This document shows positions 46,884 through 55,400 of a DNA stretch of 64,000 bases, piece after piece. Made by a program: the position numbers and the translations under genes. The stretch lies in assembly GCF_012223425.1 (NCBI RefSeq), contig NZ_CP038799.1, positions 4,820,249-4,884,248 on the forward strand. Reading direction: 5' to 3'. Source of the stretch: Mycolicibacterium frederiksbergense (GTDB lineage Bacteria; Actinomycetota; Actinomycetes; Mycobacteriales; Mycobacteriaceae). Numbering within the stretch: the stretch's first letter is position 1; each line of letters begins with the position of its first letter. Under the pieces are notes generated by a model, which saw only the letters and a list, made by a program, of their open reading frames with translations, searched no databases and was not told where the DNA came from.

Positions 46884-48095
46884 CTATTTCCCGGGTCGCT
46901 GCGCTCTCCCCCGCAAGCGGGAGGTACCCCCAGCCCTCCGGAACGGGATCATCTCGCGGGACAGCAACGCCCGCACCCGGGGATCGCGGCTGCAGGCCAC
47001 CGCGAACACCGTCAGCAACACCCAGCTGCTCAGCGCGCTGGCGAGCACCAGCCCGAAGGCGGCCCAATCGCCGCCGACGAGTTCGCGGGCCGCGTACTGC
47101 CGGGACCAGAGCCGCCAGTAGATCATCAGGTTGACCGTCAGCCCGACCCCGTAGGACAGCGCGAACGAGAACAGGAAAGGCTTCCAGGTGCCGTCGTGCA
47201 GGCGCGCCGAAACCGGTTCGTGGCGAAGCGGATACAGCACCGACAGCACGTTCGCCACGCCCAGCCAGATGAACACCATCGTCACCAGCTGGTCGATCAT
47301 TGCGACGGGATTACCGTCCCCGATCGCGGTGAGGGCGCCGATCACCGGCAGGCCCGCCCCGATCACCAGCACCGCGATGGTGATGTTCTTGACCACCAGA
47401 ATGCGCCAGATGCGCTCGCCGGCGGCCAGCGCCTGGCGCACCCGTTCGGCCTCGAAACACAGCGCGTTGGTGCAGATCACGCTGCCCACGATCGCCGCGA
47501 ACAGGTAGAGGGTCAGTCGGCCGGCGTCATAGCGGACCAGGCCGGAGAAGTGATAGAAGCCGACCAGTGACAGCGCGATGCCCAGGGTGATGGCGGTGCG
47601 GACCAGGATCGCCCGCGGTCTGTGGAACAGGACGTGGCGCAGTTCGGCGCCGACCCGGCGTGTCAGACCGGGCAGCAGCGGCCGGACACCGCGCATCACC
47701 GCGGCCCGGGTCGGCTCGGGTGCCACCTGCCGGGCCAGGGCGACCTGGGTGACCGCCTCGGCGACCGCCGCCCGGGCCAGGCCCACCGCCACCACCACGT
47801 TGGCCGCGGCCTGCTGCGGGGTCTGCGGCAGCAGATCCCGGGTCGAGTCCACCGCGTCGGCGTGCCCGGTCGCGCGGGCCAGCCACTGTTCGGACGCCCC
47901 GGCCGCCCCGACATCCGCGCCGACGACACGCCCGAGCTCGACGCGGGCTCGCCGGGCCTCCTCGGCGAGGGCGGCGTCGTCACCCCATTCGGCGGCCGCG
48001 GCCGCCGCTTCGGCGGCCCGCAAGGCGCCGGTCAGGGCGCGTAATTCCTGGATGGCCGCGAGCGACTGGGACTCCCGGTCGGCATCTTCGATCAC
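46884..48095 (-). CDS. Hypothetical multi-pass membrane protein
   Basis: I do not recognise the family. The 403-residue protein has an Ala/Glu-rich helical N-terminal third (LTGALRAAEAAAAAAEWGDD), a basic segment, and then about six hydrophobic helices from residue 165 to 375 (AITLGIALSLVGFYHFSGLV, TLYLFAAIVGSVICTNALCF, IAVLVIGAGLPVIGALTAIG, LVTMVFIWLGVANVLSVLY among them). It lies between the CaeA pair and glnA2, where M. tuberculosis has no gene as I recall. The last codons read through a dispersed repeat (46890-46911). Confidence 0.75.
   Translation of the reverse strand: MIEDADRESQSLAAIQELRALTGALRAAEAAAAAAEWGDDAALAEEARRARVELGRVVGADVGAAGASEQWLARATGHADAVDSTRDLLPQTPQQAAANVVVAVGLARAAVAEAVTQVALARQVAPEPTRAAVMRGVRPLLPGLTRRVGAELRHVLFHRPRAILVRTAITLGIALSLVGFYHFSGLVRYDAGRLTLYLFAAIVGSVICTNALCFEAERVRQALAAGERIWRILVVKNITIAVLVIGAGLPVIGALTAIGDGNPVAMIDQLVTMVFIWLGVANVLSVLYPLRHEPVSARLHDGTWKPFLFSFALSYGVGLTVNLMIYWRLWSRQYAARELVGGDWAAFGLVLASALSSWVLLTVFAVACSRDPRVRALLSREMIPFRRAGGTSRLRGRAQRPGK
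46890..46911 (-). repeat. Dispersed GAGCGMAGCGACCCGGG repeat (copy at the end of a membrane-protein gene)
   Basis: On the minus strand this reads GGGGAGAGCGCAGCGACCCG then GG. It overlaps the last codons of the membrane-protein gene and lies 20 bp past the convergent protease stop. It is followed by an extra CCCCCGCAAGCGGGAGG hairpin-like stretch. Confidence 0.5.
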
Positions 48096-48166
48096 CGCAA
48101 CACTGAATCACGTCGAGGTCGCCGGAACCGCGACGCGTGTGTAACACAGATTTAACAGCCGGTACC

Positions 48167-48172
48167 TAGGCT
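48167..48172 (+). promoter_or_regulatory. -10 hexamer of a leaderless glnA2 promoter
   Basis: TAGGCT is at exactly -12 to -7 of the glnA2 ATG, and no ribosome site is present. A loosely GlnR-like GTAACACAGATTTAAC lies further up at 48141-48156. Confidence 0.5.
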
Positions 48173-48178
48173 TCCAGC

Positions 48179-49516
48179 ATGGACCGCCAGAAGGAATTTG
48201 TGCTGCGCACGCTGGAGGAACGCGATATCCGCTTCGTCCGGTTGTGGTTCACCGACGTGCTCGGATACCTGAAGTCGGTGGCTATCGCACCCGCCGAACT
48301 CGAAGGCGCCTTCGAGGAGGGCATCGGCTTCGATGGTTCCTCCATCGAGGGTTTCGCCCGGGTCTCGGAGGCGGATATGGTCGCCCGACCCGATCCGTCC
48401 ACCTTCCAGGTGCTGCCGTGGTCGGACAGTGCCGGCAAGCACCACTCCGCGCGGATGTTCTGCGATATCACCATGCCTGACGGCTCCCCGTCCTGGGCGG
48501 ACTCCCGCCATGTGCTGCGCCGCCAGCTCGCCAAGGCCAGCGACCTCGGGTTCTCCTGCTACGTGCACCCGGAGATCGAGTTCTTCCTGCTCAAGCCGGG
48601 TGGTGAAGGGGACATGCCGGTGCCCGCGGACAACGGCGGTTATTTCGACCAGGCCGTCCACGACTCGGCGCCCAACTTCCGCCGCCATGCCATCGATGCG
48701 CTGGAGCAGATGGGCATCTCGGTGGAGTTCAGCCACCACGAGGGCGCGCCCGGCCAGCAGGAGATCGACCTGCGCTACGCCGATGCGCTGTCGATGGCCG
48801 ACAACGTGATGACCTTCCGCTACCTCGTCAAGGAGGTCGCGCTGGCCGACGGCGTGCGGGCCTCGTTCATGCCCAAGCCCTTCGGTGAGTACCCGGGCTC
48901 GGCCATGCACACCCACATGAGCCTGTTCGAGGGCGACACCAATGCCTTCCACAGCGCCGATGACCCACTGCAGCTCTCGGATGTGGCCAAGTCGTTCATC
49001 GCGGGCATTCTCGAGCACGCCAGCGAGATCAGCGCCGTCACCAACCAGTGGGTGAACTCCTACAAGCGGCTGGTGCACGGCGGCGAAGCGCCGACCGCGG
49101 CTTCCTGGGGTGCGGCCAACCGCTCGGCCCTGGTCCGGGTGCCGATGTACACCCCGCGCAAGGCCTCCTCGCGCCGCATCGAGGTGCGCAGCCCGGACTC
49201 GGCGTGCAACCCGTACCTGACCTACGCGGTGCTGCTGGCCGCCGGTCTGCGCGGTGTCGAGAAGAACTACGTGCTGGGCCCGCAGGCCGAGGACAACGTG
49301 TGGAGCCTGACCTCCGAGGAGCGTCGCGCGATGGGCTACAAGGAGCTGCCGGGCAGCCTCGGGGTGGCGCTGACCGAGATGGAGACCTCCGAACTCGTCG
49401 CGGAAGCGTTGGGGGAGCACGTGTTCGACTACTTCCTGCGCAACAAGCGCACGGAGTGGGAGAGCTACCGCAGCACGGTCACCCCGTTCGAGTTGAAGAA
49501 CTACCTGTCGCTGTAG
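48179..49516 (+). CDS. glnA2: Glutamine synthetase GlnA2
   Basis: A 445-residue glutamine synthetase-fold enzyme (Rv2222c-like). Seen are the N-terminal beta-grasp LWFTDVLGYLKSV, GIGFDGSSIEGFARVSEADM, the VHPEIEFFL metal Glu, HHEGAPGQQEID, FMPKPFGEYPGSAMHTHMSL and the RVPMYTPRKASSRRIEVRSPDSACNPY end. The adenylylation-site region found in GlnA1 (DLYELPP) is not present in the same form. It is the first gene of a glnA2-glnE pair with a 9-bp gap. Its catalytic role in mycobacteria is less clear than that of GlnA1. Confidence 0.95.
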   Translation: MDRQKEFVLRTLEERDIRFVRLWFTDVLGYLKSVAIAPAELEGAFEEGIGFDGSSIEGFARVSEADMVARPDPSTFQVLPWSDSAGKHHSARMFCDITMPDGSPSWADSRHVLRRQLAKASDLGFSCYVHPEIEFFLLKPGGEGDMPVPADNGGYFDQAVHDSAPNFRRHAIDALEQMGISVEFSHHEGAPGQQEIDLRYADALSMADNVMTFRYLVKEVALADGVRASFMPKPFGEYPGSAMHTHMSLFEGDTNAFHSADDPLQLSDVAKSFIAGILEHASEISAVTNQWVNSYKRLVHGGEAPTAASWGAANRSALVRVPMYTPRKASSRRIEVRSPDSACNPYLTYAVLLAAGLRGVEKNYVLGPQAEDNVWSLTSEERRAMGYKELPGSLGVALTEMETSELVAEALGEHVFDYFLRNKRTEWESYRSTVTPFELKNYLSL

Positions 49517-49525
49517 TTTGGGTGG

Positions 49526-52483
49526 GTGGCCAAACCCGCGACGCAGCGCCCCAAACTGCCCGGTGTGGGCCGGCTCGGACTTGTTGAGCTCACCGCGCGG
49601 GAGGACCTGAACCGGCTCGGCTGGACCACCGATGACCACGTCGAATTGCTGTGGTCACTGTCCAGGGCGCCCGACGCCGATGTGGCATTGCGGGCCATGG
49701 TGCGCCTCGCCGACGCGCTGGAGTCCGACTGGACGGAACTCAACCAGGCGCTGCTGAAGGACAAGGCACTGCGCGGACGGCTGTTCTCGATCCTGGGCGG
49801 GTCGCTGGCCCTCGGCGATCACCTGATCGCCCGGCCGCAGTCCTGGCATCTGCTGGCGGGTGCGGTCACGCTGCCGCCCGTCGAGGACTTGCGGCAGGCG
49901 TTCGTCGCCGAAGCGGAGAGCATCGCCGACCCGCGCACGGCGAGCCTGCCGCTGCAGACCCTCTACCGGGACCGGCTGTTGGTGCTCGCCGCGCTCGATA
50001 TGGCGCCGACGGTCGAGAACGAACCGGTGCTGCAGTTCAGCACCGTCGGCGAACACCTCTCGGATCTGGCCGATGCCGCGCTGGCCGCGGCGCTGACCAT
50101 CGCCGTCAAGACGGTGTGCGGCGACGCTCCCGCGCCGGCGATCTCGGTGATCGCGATGGGCAAATGCGGTGCCCGCGAGCTGAATTACGTCAGCGACGTG
50201 GACATCATCTTCGTGGTGGAGAAAGCGGATGCGATCACCACCCGGGTGGCGGGCGAGATGATGCGCTTCGCCGGCGACACCTTCTTCGAGGTGGATGCGG
50301 CACTGCGGCCCGAGGGCAAACAGGGCCAGTTGGTGCGCACCCTGGAATCACATATCGCCTACTACGAGCGGTGGGCCAAGACCTGGGAGTTCCAGGCGTT
50401 GCTGAAGGCACGACCGGCCGCCGGCGACCCCGAACTCGGTGCCCGCTATATCGAGGCGCTCATGCCGATGGTGTGGACCGCCTGCGAGCGCGAGGATTTC
50501 GTGGTCGAGGTGCAGGCGATGCGCCGCCGCGTCGAGGAACTGGTCCCCGCCGGGGTGCGGGCGCGCGAGCTCAAACTGGGCACCGGTGGTCTGCGCGATG
50601 TCGAATTCGCGGTTCAACTCCTGCAATTGGTGCACGGCCGCAATGACGACGCGCTGCACGTGGCCTCGACGGTGGACGCGCTGGCCGCCCTGAGCGCGGG
50701 CGGTTACGTCGGCCGTGACGATGCCGCCAACCTCACCGCGTCCTACGAGTTCCTGCGGCTGCTCGAACACCGGTTGCAGCTGCAGCGTCTCAAGCGCACC
50801 CACATGTTGCCCGAGTCCGATGACGAGGAGGGGATGCGCTGGTTGGCGCGCGCCGCGCACATGCGCCCCGATGGTCAGCACGACGCGCTCGGGGTGCTGC
50901 GCCAGGAACTCAAACGGCAGAGCATGCGGGTATCGCGCCTGCACGCCAAGTTGTTCTACCAGCCGCTGCTGGAATCGGTGGGCAAACCCGGCTTCGCGGA
51001 GGGGATGTCGACCGAGGCCGCCGAGCGCCAGCTTGCCGCGCTCGGCTATGAGGGGCCGCAGAGCGCGCTGACCCACCTGGCCGCGCTGGCCGGCGAGGGC
51101 GGCAGGCGTGGCCGGGTGCAGCAGGTACTGCTACCCACGCTGCTGGACTGGTTGTCCGACACCCCCGACCCGGACGCCGGACTGCTGTCCTACCGGCGGA
51201 TCAGCGAGGAACTGGGGGACCTGCGCTGGTATCTGGCCACGCTGCGCGACGAGGGTGCGGTCGCCAAACGACTGATGCGGGTGCTCGGCATCTCGGCCTA
51301 CGTGCCGGATCTGCTGATGAAGGCCCCCGAGGTCATCCAGCTCTACGCCGACGGCCCGCAGGGGCCCAAGCTGCTCGACGTCGACCCCGACACCGTGGGC
51401 CGGGCCCTGGTCGCATCGGCGGGGCGCCACCAGGATCCGGCGCGGGCGATCGCGGCGGCGCGCACCCTGCGGCGTCAGGAACTGGCCCGCGTCGCCTCGG
51501 CGGATCTGCTCGGCATGCTCGAGGTCTCCGATGTGTGCCGCGCCCTGACATCCATCTGGGTCGCGGTGTTGCAGGCCGCGCTGGAGGTGGTGGTCCGGGA
51601 CAGGTCACCGGAGAGCGGCCCACCGGCGCGCATCGCGGTGATCGGGATGGGCCGGCTCGGCGGCCGTGAACTGGGGTACGGATCCGACGCCGATGTGATG
51701 TTCGTCTGCGAGCCCGCCGACGGAGTCGAGGAAGCCGTGGCGGTGAAGTGGTCGGTGACCGTCGCCGAACAGGTGCGGGCACTGCTCGGAACCCCCAGCG
51801 CCGACCCGCCTCTGGAGGTGGACATCGGCCTGCGCCCGGAGGGCCGCAACGGCCCGCTGGTGCGGACGCTGTCCTCGTATGAGGCCTATTACGCGCAGTG
51901 GGCACAGCCCTGGGAGATCCAGGCCCTGCTGCGGGCGCACCGGGTGGCCGGCGATGCCGACCTGGGCGAGCGGTTCCTGTTGATGGTCGACAAGACCCGC
52001 TATCCGGCGGGCGGGGTGTCGGCCGAGACCGTGCAGGAGATCCGTCGGGTCAAGGCCCGGGTGGACGCCGAGCGACTGCCCCGCGGTGCGGACCCGAACA
52101 CCCACACCAAGCTGGGCCGCGGCGGCCTCGCCGATATCGAGTGGACGGTGCAGCTGCTGCAACTGCGCTACGGGCACAAGATCCCGGCGCTGCACAACAC
52201 CTCGACGCTGGAGACGCTGGACGCCATCGGTGCCGCGGAACTGGTCGCCGAGGGCGACGTCGCGCTGCTGCGCGAGGCCTGGCTCACCGCGACCAGGGCC
52301 CGCAATGCGCTGGTACTGGTGCGCGGCAAGCCCACCGACCAGCTGCCCGGCCCGGGACGCCAGCTCAATGCCGTTGCGGCCGCAGCCGGTTGGGCAGGTG
52401 GTGACGGCGGGGAGTTCCTGGACAACTACCTGCGGGTGACACGGCGCGCGAAGGCCGTGGTGCTCAATGTCTTTGGGGGCTGA
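49526..52483 (+). CDS. glnE: Glutamine synthetase adenylyltransferase/deadenylylase GlnE
   Basis: A 985-residue bifunctional enzyme that adds AMP to, and removes it from, glutamine synthetase according to nitrogen supply. It has two nucleotidyltransferase domains: GKCGARELNYVSDVDIIFV near residues 211-230 (adenylyl-removing half) and GMGRLGGRELGYGSDADVMFV near 707-727 (adenylylating half), each followed by a helical glnD-UR_UTase bundle (LGTGGLRDVEF, LGRGGLADIEW). The GTG start is nine bases after glnA2. Its target GlnA1 is 6 kb away, separated by accessory genes. Confidence 0.96.
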   Translation: MAKPATQRPKLPGVGRLGLVELTAREDLNRLGWTTDDHVELLWSLSRAPDADVALRAMVRLADALESDWTELNQALLKDKALRGRLFSILGGSLALGDHLIARPQSWHLLAGAVTLPPVEDLRQAFVAEAESIADPRTASLPLQTLYRDRLLVLAALDMAPTVENEPVLQFSTVGEHLSDLADAALAAALTIAVKTVCGDAPAPAISVIAMGKCGARELNYVSDVDIIFVVEKADAITTRVAGEMMRFAGDTFFEVDAALRPEGKQGQLVRTLESHIAYYERWAKTWEFQALLKARPAAGDPELGARYIEALMPMVWTACEREDFVVEVQAMRRRVEELVPAGVRARELKLGTGGLRDVEFAVQLLQLVHGRNDDALHVASTVDALAALSAGGYVGRDDAANLTASYEFLRLLEHRLQLQRLKRTHMLPESDDEEGMRWLARAAHMRPDGQHDALGVLRQELKRQSMRVSRLHAKLFYQPLLESVGKPGFAEGMSTEAAERQLAALGYEGPQSALTHLAALAGEGGRRGRVQQVLLPTLLDWLSDTPDPDAGLLSYRRISEELGDLRWYLATLRDEGAVAKRLMRVLGISAYVPDLLMKAPEVIQLYADGPQGPKLLDVDPDTVGRALVASAGRHQDPARAIAAARTLRRQELARVASADLLGMLEVSDVCRALTSIWVAVLQAALEVVVRDRSPESGPPARIAVIGMGRLGGRELGYGSDADVMFVCEPADGVEEAVAVKWSVTVAEQVRALLGTPSADPPLEVDIGLRPEGRNGPLVRTLSSYEAYYAQWAQPWEIQALLRAHRVAGDADLGERFLLMVDKTRYPAGGVSAETVQEIRRVKARVDAERLPRGADPNTHTKLGRGGLADIEWTVQLLQLRYGHKIPALHNTSTLETLDAIGAAELVAEGDVALLREAWLTATRARNALVLVRGKPTDQLPGPGRQLNAVAAAAGWAGGDGGEFLDNYLRVTRRAKAVVLNVFGG

Positions 52484-52488
52484 ACCGG

Positions 52489-55400
52489 TCAGGTTAGCCG
52501 GTCGGCGACGATCCCCACGGAGTCGAAGGCCGTCTTGATGGCCTCGATCTGAGCGGCGCCGAAACCCTCGGCGCGTGCCGACGCGATGATCGCGTAGCGG
52601 GCGTCGACGAACTTCGCCGTCGAGGGCAGCCGGTACAGCGAGTCGTAGAACACCCGCGCCCACTGTTCGCCGGACACCTGATTCTTGGTGGCTTCCATCA
52701 TCTTGTAGGCGGCGAAGTTCATGATGCCGCTGTTGCTGTGCACATAGTCGAAATCGTCGTCGGCGGTGCAGCCACACGGGTCGACAAGGCGGCCGCCGTA
52801 ATGCTCGGGCTGCCGGTAGTCCGACGGATCGGCCATGTCGCGGTACGGGTAGCCCGCGGCATCCTCGGCGAAAAGCCAACGGGCAGAACCGGTCTTGTTC
52901 TCGATGAGAGCGCCCATGATGTCGGCATAGGACTCGTTCATGGCGCCCGACTCGCCCAGGTAGGCCAGCCCGTTGATGTACTGGATGACCGCGTGGGTGT
53001 ATTCGTGGGCCACCAGATCCAGGGCCGCCTGGGTGTTGCCGGCATCCCCGAACACCATCACCGATCCGGTCCAGGCGGCATTGCGCCAGCCGCTCGCCGC
53101 CACGCCGCCGGGGTTGTAGTCGATGCTCATCATCAGCGCTGCGCCGTTGTCGTCGAACGAATCCCGGCCCAGCACGTCGGTGTAGTAGTCGAAGACCCGA
53201 ATCATGTTCGCCTGTGCCGACACCGCGGACCGCAGCCAGCTCGTCGTATACCCCACCACCTCGCCGGGGATGCTGGGCAACCCCGACCACGTGCTCTGGT
53301 ACCTGGTCGCGTAGGTGGTGATGTTGCGGCCGATATCGGTCAGCACGATCGAGGACCCGGTGTTGGCGGCGGTCACCGTGCGCACCTTGCCCAGCTGATC
53401 GGTGCCCGAGGAGCGCACCGGGGCCACAGCGTGCTGAGCGGTGGAGAATTCGGAGATGATGGCGCCGGGTTTGGCCCCGTTCGCGGCGATGATGTAGCGG
53501 GTGCCGATCGAGGGGTATCGGCTGTCGGCCGCGGAGGTCACGTCGACCCGCCAGGCCAGCCTGGGCTCGTTGTTCAGATCCTCGTGGTAGATCACCAATT
53601 CGGTGTCGTAGTGCAGTGTCGCGAAGAAGGCATCCCTGGTGGCCTGGCTGGGAGCGCCGCCGAGATCGGAGACCAGGTCGGTCTTGATCAGCTCGATGAC
53701 CTTGGACGCCCGGTCCACCGTGCCGATCGGGACGGTGCTGACCCCGGTGATGTCCGTGTCGTAGTTGCTGATCAGGCTCGTCACCGTGCCGGTGCCGTCG
53801 GTGGTGAGCACCAGTTCGCCGCCCAGCACCCGCAGCCCGTTCACCGTCGGGTTCAGCCGGTAGGACTTCGTGCCGAAGTCGTTGGTGGCCATGGTGATCT
53901 CACCGGCCTTGGCGAACCCGGTGGGCACGCCGAGCAGGATGGAGATCCGGTTCAGCAGGGCCGCAGCCGACACCGCATCGGTGACGGTGTCGACGGTGAA
54001 GGTGCCGTCGATGCTGCGTACCTTGCCCGCCGCGTTCCGGCCGACATCCAGGTAGCCGGTCGCCGCCAGGTTCCGCAGCTCGGCAAGTGTGAGCGTGCCG
54101 TCGACATCGGGGTGCACCGCCGCGATCGGGATGTTGAGGTCGACCGGTATCCCGTGCGCGCCGTCGAGCGCCGACACGGTGACGTTCAGTGCATCGGGAC
54201 CGGGTGTGAACCAGGCGCGGTAGCGCGCAACGGTATTCGGCGTGAAGGTGAATGCGCCCGTGTTCTGGTTGATGGTCAGCGTGCCGTCGGTGGGCGTCGC
54301 CGAGGCGAGCAGGTAGCTCAACGGGGACGAGTCGGTCACCTGGATCTGACCGCTCACCGCGCCGGTCACCGCGTTCACCGTGTACACGACGGTGCCCGCC
54401 ACCGGCAGGTCGTTGCCGGGTGTCGATCCCGCCACGGTGACCGACACCGTGAGTGTCTGTGTCGCACCGTGTCCGTCATCGACCCGCACGGTGAACGAAT
54501 CGGTGCTGTTGCCGGCGGCGCGGGCGGCGGTGGTGGGGGTGTACCCGAAGCTGCCGTCGGCGTTGACGACGACGGTGCCGCGCGCCGGAACGGTGGGCAC
54601 CACGAACGTCAGCGGATCGTGGTCGGCATCGGTGACGCCGATCTTTCCGGTGACCCGCCCGGTCGCCGGGTCGGCGGACAGCCCGCTGATCGACGCGGCG
54701 GTCGGTGCGGTGTTGCGGGGACTGATGGTCACGGTCACCGGCACCGTCAGGAGACCGCCGTGCCCGTCATCGACGGTGACGGTGAAGGTCTCGGTTTTCG
54801 CCGACGGGTCCGCGGTGGCCGCGGCATGCCGGGCGGTGACGGTCGGGGTGTAGGTGAACTTGCCGTCGGCGGCGACGACCAGGGTGCCCTTCAGCGTGGC
54901 GGTGGTGCCGTCGTAGTAGATGCGGTCGCGATTGGCGTCAGTTCCCTTCACGGTGCCGGTGATCACGCCGGTCGTCGAATTGGGCTTGCCCACTGTCACT
55001 TTCACCACGGGGGCGGTGTTCGCCGGGACCACCGCGACGGTGATGGTCTGCTGGACCACCCCGCGCCGTCCGTCGTCGACGGTGATGGTGATCGTGTCGG
55101 TCAGTGCGGACAGTGGCGCGGTGTCGGCGGCCGCGGCATGCCGGGCGCTCGCGGTGGGGGTATAGGTGAAGGTGCCGTCGGCGCCGAACGTGATGGTGCC
55201 CTTGGTGGGTTTGGCCAGGACGGTGATCGTCAGGGCATCGCCGTCACCGTCGGTGACACCGGTCGTACCGATCACCTGACCGGTGACCGCATTGCCGGTG
55301 CCGGTCGCCGCCGCCACCGTGGGCCGCTGATTGGCGGGCACCAGCGAGACCACCCGCAGGGCACCGGCGGCGGTATCGGTCAGGTACAGCTGCATACCGT

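Noticed and set aside
45304..47067. A 587-codon frame opposite the CaeA paralogue
   Set aside because: Shadow of a well-supported protease gene; no signal peptide or domain of its own.
53500..55300. Repeated DNA in the Ig-like region considered as a CRISPR or tandem array
   Set aside because: Repeats are about 300 bp, diverged and in frame with protein domains; no short regular repeat-spacer pattern is present.
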